From assembly GCF_001984715.1 (NCBI RefSeq), contig NZ_MSPR01000010.1, positions 30,159-94,158 on the forward strand: 64,000 bases of DNA, given 5' to 3'. The DNA is from Streptococcus azizii. Lineage in GTDB: Bacteria > Bacillota > Bacilli > Lactobacillales > Streptococcaceae. The position numbers and the translations under genes were made by a program. Positions 57,451 to 64,000 of the stretch are shown here, in pieces. Every line of letters starts with the position of its first letter. Positions within the stretch are counted from its first letter, which is position 1. The notes under the pieces are model-generated. The model searched no databases. It had not been told where the DNA came from and saw only the letters and a list, made by a program, of their open reading frames with translations.

Positions 57451-60400
57451 GTGAAAAAGAATACCTACACTACCTACTACCTATCTTCTATTGGGATAGC
57501 CTTATATGCCACCTCCATTTTAGCCACACCTACTGAAGTCAGAGCAGAAACACCGCCTGTGCCTGCTCTCACACCAGAAGCTACAAGCCCACCAAATACA
57601 GTAGCCATTTCAACTACCGACCACCAGCAAGCCATACAAGATGCTCAAAAAGCAGGGGTTGAAGTCATTGAAGTTGGGTACAAACAGGTCCCGTCCAAAG
57701 AGGTTGCAGAAAAAGAGATAGAGGCTCAGACAAACTATATTCAATCGACCACTAGAGAATATATAGCTGCTAATCAAGCCTACCAAACAGAAGCCCCTCA
57801 CTACCAAGCCTACCTCAAAGAACAAGAAACCTTTCAAAAGGATTCCTTAGAGTATGCTCAATATGAGGCCCAAGAAAGACAGTACCAATCAGAGTTAGCC
57901 CATTATCAAGAGCAAGAAAAGAGGTATAAAAAAGAGCTAAAAGAATACGAGGAGGCTCAAGCCACCAATCGTTTGCTACAAGAAACATTTGACCAGGAGC
58001 AGGAGCAATATGAAAAAGACCAAAGCCGCTATCAAAAAAGTCTAGCTCACTATGAAGCGGTAAAAAAAGAGGCCACATTGATAGCAGCCGATTATCAGCG
58101 TAAAGTAGAGAACTATCATATCGAAAAAATGCGATACGATAAGGCAAAACAAGCCTATGATACAGAAGTCACCGAAGCTGAAAAACAGACAAAAACAGAC
58201 GGCTATCTCAGTCAAGTCTCAGCTCAATATCTCATCTCTCGCTCTGAACCAAATGCTAGGGTAAGTTTTGAAGGGGTGACTACATTTATTGCTTCTTCCC
58301 ATCAGTTCGGTAACACCTTAAGTGGCATTGGAGGCAAGGCTGCTGATCTACCGGTCAGCGACACTGCAACCCTCTTTCGTGGAGTGGGTGCTGCTACAGC
58401 CGCAAAAGCTGGAGACGGATACGGTCTGATTTTGGAAAAAGGAAAGCCCATCACCGTTATCTACTCCGGTTTAGAACAAACCTCCTACGATGGTCAGAAA
58501 ATTGCACAACTGGTCTACACCTACGAATTGACGTCTACGTTTGCAGATGACAACCGAGCTACTGTCTTTATCTATACCGATCCGACCAAGACAATCTACA
58601 CAGGTGCTTCTGGTCATAATAAAGGGCTGGTAGATTTCAATATCCGTCAGACCATGACTTACTATTTAGAAAACGGAGAAGCCGTTCAGTTTCGAGAAGA
58701 CGCTCCTGCCCTCCTGTCCTTTGCCTCACGCAACAATACCTTTGAGTTTGGAGAACAGGAATATGTCCGTCTCCATAAAGGAATGACCTTTATCCCGATT
58801 TCAGGTTCTTCTGTAACAGGGGAAGAGGGATATGTAGCAGCACGAGGCAGTAATAATACCATTGCAGACGGATCACGCTTCAATCGTGGAGACTGGGACA
58901 ATGACGGTCATCCAAACGAATACTATGGAGCAGGGGTGGCTCGGGTAATCGGAAATACTATTTCCTTTGACTTTGGCATTCGCTACAGTCAGGACAATAT
59001 CAACCGGTCCCATCACCCACTGCATTTCCGTCAGGCTTCTCGCCAGTGGTTTTCCGTCAATGCAGATATCAAAGCAAAGGGAGTCATCAACTCAAAGCCA
59101 GGACATCCGCCTGTCCTACCTCAGGAGCCAACTCTTCCTAGCCTCCCCCTAAAGCCAACAGCCCCTCTTAGACCCACTCCTCCGGTCTATCGTTCTCTCA
59201 GACAGCCAGTTCCGCCAGTAAAGCCTGTCCGTACACACACCATCATTTCTAAAAAACCAATCCGCCCCAAAGAAGTCAAGCAACCTAGCCTTCCTCCTAT
59301 CCCCATCATCTTTATCAAACGGATTATCTACCCGACTATCAACATCCGATATGGAACACAGTATAGTCCCCCTCCACTACAAGGAGGGAAAGCTACAGCC
59401 TCCAGAATAGCACTACCATCTAGCTATAGTCCTATAGGGACAAGACATTATTCGATTCCTGATTTAGCTATCGTTCACTATCCAAGTATCGCTCCAGCAC
59501 CCCCTGCCAGACAGCACGCTCATCCCCTTGTAAGTCCAAGGCAAGCCTCACCAGCAAGTCCTACTGTCAGAAAGAATCCGATTAGCCATGGTAGCCCTTC
59601 TCTCATGGAGAAAGAAGCGAGAGATTCCTGGTTCTCCGAAAATACGGGCATTTATGGAGAAAAAAAGGACCTCTTCTTCCAGTTTATTGATGAACTAGAA
59701 AAAGAAGCACGGGCAAAATATGGAAATGACCTTGCCAAAATCAATCAATATATCGCCAATGGGATTGCTTATCAGACTTATGGCATCAGTGGTTTACAAC
59801 CAAAGGTGGCCGATGTGGGAGAGGCACCAAAAAACAAGGATGCGTTAGATTTGATGGAGAATATCCACAAACTCAATCGTTTTAAAATTGATTTCCCCCA
59901 CCTTGCTGCTCCTCTCGCCACTGCCAGCCAAAGCTCCCTCAAAAAGGAAGCCCTAAAGACCGTCCTGGGACTCAACTTCGGAATGGCTTTTGGTGTCCTG
60001 CCAAGCGACATCTTCTTTCAAGCCAATTCCTGGCTGGGCGATACCCTGACCACCATGAACGACAAGGATAAGATTACGGATAAGGATGCCTTTATCATCC
60101 ATACCCTTTTCCCAAATCTACCCTTAAACGAAGCCATCAAGCGCTATTATAGTATCCCTGACCTAGATAAAAAAAGGGAGGGTTTCTATCAAGGAGCATT
60201 AAAAATCAAATACCCGACCAGTCCCAATCCTGAGCTTCTGCTAAAGGCCTCTGCCCTCTTAAGTACTGCTACAATCGGACTCATCGCCGTATTCCATATA
60301 CTATCTCCTATGAAGAAAAAATGGGAAGAGTTTAAGGAGGGGTGGAATAAATTCAAAGGCAAGATGAAAGAGTACTGGGAAAAATTCTCTAAGAAGCAAG

Positions 60401-61059
60401 GGCAGCAAAAACCAGAGGAAAAAGCTCCGGCCCACAAGTCAGATAAAAAGCCTAGTCCTTTCTTGACCGGTAGTAAGCAAGCTCAGGCAAAGACCACCAA
60501 GCCCACTAATCGATTCTCCCTGATAGCCCGTACATTTAATCCTAAGAACATATTGATACCTGTAAAACAAGCCATTCAGAAAAAGATTGTCCAGCCTATC
60601 AAACAAGTCGTAGCACCGATTGCTACAGCTCTTCAAAAAAAGGTGGTGCAACCGGTGAAAGCCGGTATCAAACAGATAGGAAAGGTCATTCAGAAAAAGA
60701 TCGTACAGCCTGTCAAACAGGCAGTTAGACCGCTTGCGAAAACCATTCAGAAAAAGGTGATACAACCTGTTAAACAAAGGATTACACCAATTGCGAAAGC
60801 CATTCAAAAGAAGGTGGTCCAGCCTGTCAAACGAGCGACCAAGCCAATCGCCAAGACCATCCAAAAAAGAGTGGTGCAGCCAGTTAAAAGGACTCTCAGA
60901 AAAGTGACTACTCCTATCCAACAGAAAATCATTCGCCCTGTAAGGCAAACAAGTAGCCCCGTAAGGAGACCGATTCAACGAAAGGCACCAAAGCCAATCC
61001 AAAGAACAAAAGCGCCCCAAAGACCTATCCGCAAACCCGCTAGAAAGAAAGGAAGATAA
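57451..61059 (+). CDS. Large surface protein with GbpC/antigen I/II-like domain and basic repeat tail
   Basis: 1202 residues, GTG start. Layout: signal peptide about 1-32 (ends TEVRAE); Tyr/Gln/Glu-rich coiled coil about 85-245, like the A-region of antigen I/II; a GbpC/antigen I/II V-type domain about 258-548 (ISRSEPNARVSFEG to WFSVNADIKAKGVI); proline-rich stretch 550-715; an unrecognised helical domain about 720-925; one membrane segment about 929-951 (LLKASALLSTATIGLIAVF); then a charged linker. From 1037 a strongly basic tail of seven 19-residue repeats around IQKK-hydrophobic-QPVK follows, ending RKPARKKGR. There is no LPXTG sortase motif, so anchoring would be by the membrane helix with the tail inside. 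Likely an adhesin or effector; function not known. Five paralogous small genes follow directly. Confidence 0.85.
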   Translation: MKKNTYTTYYLSSIGIALYATSILATPTEVRAETPPVPALTPEATSPPNTVAISTTDHQQAIQDAQKAGVEVIEVGYKQVPSKEVAEKEIEAQTNYIQSTTREYIAANQAYQTEAPHYQAYLKEQETFQKDSLEYAQYEAQERQYQSELAHYQEQEKRYKKELKEYEEAQATNRLLQETFDQEQEQYEKDQSRYQKSLAHYEAVKKEATLIAADYQRKVENYHIEKMRYDKAKQAYDTEVTEAEKQTKTDGYLSQVSAQYLISRSEPNARVSFEGVTTFIASSHQFGNTLSGIGGKAADLPVSDTATLFRGVGAATAAKAGDGYGLILEKGKPITVIYSGLEQTSYDGQKIAQLVYTYELTSTFADDNRATVFIYTDPTKTIYTGASGHNKGLVDFNIRQTMTYYLENGEAVQFREDAPALLSFASRNNTFEFGEQEYVRLHKGMTFIPISGSSVTGEEGYVAARGSNNTIADGSRFNRGDWDNDGHPNEYYGAGVARVIGNTISFDFGIRYSQDNINRSHHPLHFRQASRQWFSVNADIKAKGVINSKPGHPPVLPQEPTLPSLPLKPTAPLRPTPPVYRSLRQPVPPVKPVRTHTIISKKPIRPKEVKQPSLPPIPIIFIKRIIYPTINIRYGTQYSPPPLQGGKATASRIALPSSYSPIGTRHYSIPDLAIVHYPSIAPAPPARQHAHPLVSPRQASPASPTVRKNPISHGSPSLMEKEARDSWFSENTGIYGEKKDLFFQFIDELEKEARAKYGNDLAKINQYIANGIAYQTYGISGLQPKVADVGEAPKNKDALDLMENIHKLNRFKIDFPHLAAPLATASQSSLKKEALKTVLGLNFGMAFGVLPSDIFFQANSWLGDTLTTMNDKDKITDKDAFIIHTLFPNLPLNEAIKRYYSIPDLDKKREGFYQGALKIKYPTSPNPELLLKASALLSTATIGLIAVFHILSPMKKKWEEFKEGWNKFKGKMKEYWEKFSKKQGQQKPEEKAPAHKSDKKPSPFLTGSKQAQAKTTKPTNRFSLIARTFNPKNILIPVKQAIQKKIVQPIKQVVAPIATALQKKVVQPVKAGIKQIGKVIQKKIVQPVKQAVRPLAKTIQKKVIQPVKQRITPIAKAIQKKVVQPVKRATKPIAKTIQKRVVQPVKRTLRKVTTPIQQKIIRPVRQTSSPVRRPIQRKAPKPIQRTKAPQRPIRKPARKKGR

Positions 61060-61065
61060 GTACCT

Positions 61066-61614
61066 ATGCCTACACCGACCAAAAAGAAACGAAAGATTTT
61101 CAGAAAATTACTCTTCCTCCTATTTGGGAGCATTCTCATATTCATCCTTGCAATGGAAAATCTAAACACCTATTCCATCTATTATGAAGAGCAGTTAGCA
61201 ACTTCCGAAAAAGAAAGGAGGGATAATATCATAAAGGTAACCGTTACCAACCTAAAAAGTTTGAACTACAAAGATATTCCCAATATGCGCTTTGATTTTG
61301 ATGGATATCATTTTATAGAAAATCAGCAGAGTTCTTTCACTAAAGACTATCCAAGTATCTCATATAGTCTTTTAATCCATATTGATGCTATAGGATATAG
61401 GTATAGAGATAAACAAGGCTACACATATGAATTTAATAACAATCTACAGCTAGTAGGAGCTTTTAGCAATAATCATAAATCATTAGAATTTAAACAATTT
61501 GATGAAGAACAAATAAAAGACGAGATGTATGATACGCTAAGACCTGTTATTGAGGCTCAGAAAAAACCCGTTATCTTTAATTTGCAGTGGTTATATAAAT
61601 TATGGAGAAAATAA
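61066..61614 (+). CDS. Tandem paralog 1, small membrane-anchored protein
   Basis: 182 residues starting MPTPTKKKRKIFRKLLFLLF, 6 bp after the surface-protein stop. Basic N-terminus then one membrane helix (about 15-32) in an inside-to-outside orientation, so about 145 residues face outside. Blocks shared by all five copies: YSIYYEEQLATSE, RRDNIIK, IPNMRFDFDG. The middle (about 85-140) is private to this copy (HFIENQQSSFTKDYPSISYS). The C-terminus VIFNLQWLYKLWRK is amphipathic. No known family recognised. Confidence 0.85.
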   Translation: MPTPTKKKRKIFRKLLFLLFGSILIFILAMENLNTYSIYYEEQLATSEKERRDNIIKVTVTNLKSLNYKDIPNMRFDFDGYHFIENQQSSFTKDYPSISYSLLIHIDAIGYRYRDKQGYTYEFNNNLQLVGAFSNNHKSLEFKQFDEEQIKDEMYDTLRPVIEAQKKPVIFNLQWLYKLWRK

Positions 61615-61619
61615 ACCCC

Positions 61620-62153
61620 ATGCCTACACCGACCAAAAAGAAACGAAAGATTTTCAAAAAATTACTCCTCCTCCTGCTCGGAATCTCTTTCATTTTCATT
61701 ATTGTTACAGGAGATTTAGAAAGCTATTCCATCTATTATGAAGAGCAGTTAGCAACTTCCGAAACAGAAAGAAGGGATAATATCATCAAAGCAACCATCA
61801 TCAACCTAAGAAGTTTAAACTATGAAGATATTCCTAATATGCGCTTTGATTTTGATGGTATCAATTTTGTGGAGAATCAAAATGATTCTACCACAGGCCA
61901 TTATCCCTCTGTTTCGGAACATGCTGGAGGTTATACATACTTTGATAAAAAAGGTTTTAGCTATAGTTTTGATAACAATCTCAATCTAAGATATGGAGTT
62001 AACAGTGCTGAACAGACAATACTAGATTCAACTCAATTAAATGAAGAACAACTGAAAAATGAGATGTACGAAACCATTAGACCTGTCATTGAAGCACAGA
62101 ACAAGCCTGGTTCCTTCAATTTATTATGGTTATACAAGCTCTTGAGGAAATAA
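61620..62153 (+). CDS. Tandem paralog 2
   Basis: 177 residues from the ATG matching the MPTPTKKKRK start of the other copies; an in-frame ATG 6 codons upstream (61602, overlapping paralog 1) would prefix MEKINP but has no ribosome site. Its membrane helix differs from the others (LLLLLLGISFIFIIVTGDL). Its outer domain (INFVENQNDSTTGHYPSVSE to SFNLLWLYKLLRK) is nearly identical to paralog 5. Confidence 0.82.
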   Translation: MPTPTKKKRKIFKKLLLLLLGISFIFIIVTGDLESYSIYYEEQLATSETERRDNIIKATIINLRSLNYEDIPNMRFDFDGINFVENQNDSTTGHYPSVSEHAGGYTYFDKKGFSYSFDNNLNLRYGVNSAEQTILDSTQLNEEQLKNEMYETIRPVIEAQNKPGSFNLLWLYKLLRK

Positions 62154-62157
62154 GAAC

Positions 62158-62691
62158 ATGCCTACACTGACCAAAAAGAAACGAAAGATTTTCAGAAAAT
62201 TACTCTTCCTCCTATTTGGGAGCATTCTCATATTCATCCTTGCAATGGAAAATCTAAATACCTATTCCATCTATTATGAAGAGCAGTTAGCAACTTCCGA
62301 AAAAGAAAGGAGGGATAATATCATCAAGGTAACCATCACCAACCTGAAAAGTTTGAACTATAAAGATATTCCCAATATGCGCTTTGATTTTGATGGTGCC
62401 AATTTTGTAGAGAATCAGCTTGATACCTACTCAGAACGTCATCCAAGCATCTCCAGTACTATAAAAAAAGGATACCTCTATCGTGATAAAAAAAAGTATG
62501 CATATAAATTTGATAGTAATCTCCATCTAATTGATGCATATGGTCCCGACTACAAGTCATTGGATTTGAAACAATTTGATGAAGAACATCTAAAAGACGT
62601 GATGTATGATACGCTAAGACCTGTTATTGAGGCTCAGAAAAAACCTGTTATTTTTAACTTACAGTGGTTGTATAAATTATGGAGAAAATAA
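62158..62691 (+). CDS. Tandem paralog 3
   Basis: 177 residues (MPTLTKKKRKIFRK start), GAGG 11 nt upstream. N-terminal 80 residues nearly identical to paralog 1; variable middle NQLDTYSERHPSISSTIKKG; C-terminal block again like paralogs 1 and 4 (EAQKKPVIFNLQWLYKLWRK). Confidence 0.83.
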   Translation: MPTLTKKKRKIFRKLLFLLFGSILIFILAMENLNTYSIYYEEQLATSEKERRDNIIKVTITNLKSLNYKDIPNMRFDFDGANFVENQLDTYSERHPSISSTIKKGYLYRDKKKYAYKFDSNLHLIDAYGPDYKSLDLKQFDEEHLKDVMYDTLRPVIEAQKKPVIFNLQWLYKLWRK

Positions 62692-62696
62692 ACCCC

Positions 62697-63245
62697 ATGC
62701 CCACACCGACCAAAAAGAAACGAAAGATTTTCAAAAAATTATTCCTCCTCCTATTTGGGAGCATTCTGATGTTCATCCTTGCAATGGAAAATCTAAATAC
62801 CTATTCCATCTATTATGAAGAGCAGTTAGCAACTTCCGAAAAAGAAAGGAGGGATAATATCATCAAGGTAACCGTTACCAACCTAAAAAGTTTGAACTAT
62901 AAAGATATTCCCAATATGCGCTTTGATTTTGATGGACAAAATTTTGTTGAGAATCAAAACGACTCCTCCACTACCTACTATCCACATCTATCAAATGGTT
63001 TTTTAGTTAGTACGAGTAATGAAGGATATATATATCAAGATAAAAACGGAGGTACGTATGAATTAGATAACAATCTCCATTTAGTTGATGCCTACGGTAC
63101 TGATTACAAGTCATTAGATTTGAAACAATTTGATGAAGAAGCAATAAAAGACGAAATGTATGACACATTGAAGCCTATTATTGAGGCTCAGAAAAAACCC
63201 GTTATTTTTAATTTGCAGTGGTTGTATAAACTATGGAGAAAATAA
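62697..63245 (+). CDS. Tandem paralog 4
   Basis: 182 residues from the MPTPTKKKRK ATG; the same possible MEKINP extension from 62679. Membrane helix LFLLLFGSILMFILAM. Variable middle NDSSTTYYPHLSNGFLVSTS. Shares YGTDYKSLDLKQFDEE with paralog 3. Confidence 0.83.
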   Translation: MPTPTKKKRKIFKKLFLLLFGSILMFILAMENLNTYSIYYEEQLATSEKERRDNIIKVTVTNLKSLNYKDIPNMRFDFDGQNFVENQNDSSTTYYPHLSNGFLVSTSNEGYIYQDKNGGTYELDNNLHLVDAYGTDYKSLDLKQFDEEAIKDEMYDTLKPIIEAQKKPVIFNLQWLYKLWRK

Positions 63246-63250
63246 AACCC

Positions 63251-63793
63251 ATGTCTACACCGACCAAAAAGAAACGAAAGATTTTCAAAAAATTATTCCT
63301 CCTCCTATTTGGGAGCATTCTCATGTTCATCCTTGCAATGGAAAATCTAAATACCTATTCCATCTATTATGAAGAGCAGTTAGCAACTTCCGAAAAAGAA
63401 AGGAGGGATAATATCATCAAAGCAACCATCATCAACCTAAGAAGTTTGAACTATGAAGATATTCCTAATATGCGCTTTGATTTTGATGGTATCAATTTTG
63501 TGGAGAATCAAAATGATTCTACCACAGGCCATTATCCCTCTGTTTCGGAACATGCTGGAGGTTATACGTACTTTGATAAAAATGGTTTTAGCTATAGTTT
63601 TGATAACAACCTCAATCTAAGATATGGAGTTAACAGTGCTGAACAGACAATACTAGATTCAACTCAATTAAATGAAGAACAACTGAAAAATGAGATGTAC
63701 GAAACCATTAGACCTGTCATTAAAGCACAGAACGAGCCTGGTTCCTTCAATTTATTATGGTTGTACAAGCTCTTGAAGAAATATAGTCTTTAG
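63251..63793 (+). CDS. Tandem paralog 5, mosaic, end altered by a repeat
   Basis: 180 residues. The first about 55 codons (helix LFLLLFGSILMFILAM, SEKERRDN) match paralog 4, while from KATIINLRSLNYEDIPN onward it matches paralog 2 almost exactly, so it is a recombinant. The last residues LLKKYSL and the stop codon lie in the TATAGTC element that begins at 63782, replacing the LLRK end of paralog 2. Confidence 0.83.
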   Translation: MSTPTKKKRKIFKKLFLLLFGSILMFILAMENLNTYSIYYEEQLATSEKERRDNIIKATIINLRSLNYEDIPNMRFDFDGINFVENQNDSTTGHYPSVSEHAGGYTYFDKNGFSYSFDNNLNLRYGVNSAEQTILDSTQLNEEQLKNEMYETIRPVIKAQNEPGSFNLLWLYKLLKKYSL

Positions 63794-63884
63794 TTTGCTT
63801 TTAGTACTAGGCAACGAGCTGCAGGCTGTACTTAGAGTACGGCAAAGTGAGTTAACGAAGTAATAAAAGATAAACTGATATGTA
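63782..63884 (+). mobile_element. TATAGTC-type miniature element, short copy
   Basis: Starts TATAGTCTTTAGTTTGCTTT, then GTACTAGGCAACGAGCTGCA, CTGTACTTAGAGTACGGC and a decayed right end AAAGATAAACTGATATGTA. About 100 bp without the hairpin modules of the longer copies; the interior resembles RUP sequence. Confidence 0.6.
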
Positions 63885-64000
63885 AAGCCCTTTGTCAAGT
63901 AAAAACAATCGAACTGATAAAAAATGAAAAGTATCTAGAAAGAGCCTAGTTCTTAGCTTCGGGCATTGGCCACTCTGATATTCGTGGATTGGTTACCTAC

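Noticed and set aside
60439..61020. 193-codon open frame on the minus strand rich in Leu/Phe/Asn with a repeat
   Set aside because: It is the complement of the 19-residue repeat tail; the periodicity is inherited from the plus-strand gene.
57451..61059. LPXTG sortase substrate
   Set aside because: The GbpC-like domain suggested a wall-anchored protein, but no LPXTG plus hydrophobic tail occurs at the C-terminus. The closest string, PFLTG near residue 1003, is followed by a basic region, not a membrane helix.
61602..61619. Upstream ATG giving paralogs 2, 4 and 5 an MEKINP or MEKIKP prefix
   Set aside because: No ribosome site precedes it, and paralogs 1 and 3 start at the conserved MPTxTKKKRK methionine. 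Translational coupling from the overlapping ATG cannot be fully excluded.

Overview
The window looks like a chromosomal segment of a low-GC Streptococcus. Gene content and order match what is known for the genus: gyrA-srtA beside ldh; relQ-nadK-rluD-type synthase-pta facing a CYTH gene, prs and a cysteine desulfurase set; ciaRH; pstS-C-A-B2-B1-phoU; split coaB and coaC; and many small RUP-like repeats. The species cannot be fixed from the sequence. The core genome part (1 to about 57.2 kb) is ordinary and dense. The last 6.5 kb is an accessory surface locus.

Layout. 1-1434: truncated multidrug-type ABC exporter. 1.8-5.8 kb (minus): MerR/NmlR-type regulator, dapA and asd with an asd-motif RNA in front, a frameshifted DUF1905 gene and an AlkD-type glycosylase. 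6.2-13.5 kb: fhs, coaB-coaC-panT, phosphoglucomutase, mutY. 13.9-20.9 kb (minus): one overlapping run relQ-nadK-RluD-type synthase-pta-heterodimeric ABC exporter. 20.9-26 kb: CYTH protein, prs, cysteine desulfurase with DUF1831 and DUF4649, rex, radC. 26.7-31.1 kb: srtA, gyrA, ldh. 31.3-39.0 kb (minus): nucleoside salvage unit (RsmC-like methyltransferase, pdp, deoC, cdd, nucleoside-binding lipoprotein, ABC importer). 39.1-40.4 kb: coaA, rpsT. 40.7-46.3 kb: exported flavin-dependent reductase, transglutaminase-like lipoprotein, ciaRH. 46.4-54.2 kb: phosphate importer and PhoU, RNA methyltransferase, inositol-monophosphatase-type enzyme, UPF0223, Spx. 54.6-57.2 kb: K+ channel, ribF, truB. 57.4-63.8 kb: a 1202-residue GbpC/antigen I/II-like protein followed by five tandem paralogous membrane proteins.

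How it fits together. Coenzyme A supply is covered by panT, coaA, coaB and coaC. Nucleosides are imported and cleaved by the 31-39 kb unit. Rex (NADH/NAD sensing), ldh and pta belong to fermentative redox balance. SrtA, CiaRH and the lipoproteins serve the envelope.

The most interesting features are: (a) the surface protein with a GbpC-like domain, no LPXTG anchor, one late membrane segment and a very basic tail of seven exact 19-residue repeats, followed by five paralogs whose middle segments vary and one of which is a recombinant mosaic; (b) six genes whose ATG lies 6-7 nt after a -10 box, implying leaderless mRNAs; (c) a 50-bp tandem array of terminator hairpins behind rpsT; (d) two families of miniature elements carrying interchangeable hairpin modules; (e) the structured RNA before asd, with a possible pseudoknot. 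No tRNA, rRNA, CRISPR array or complete transposase was seen.
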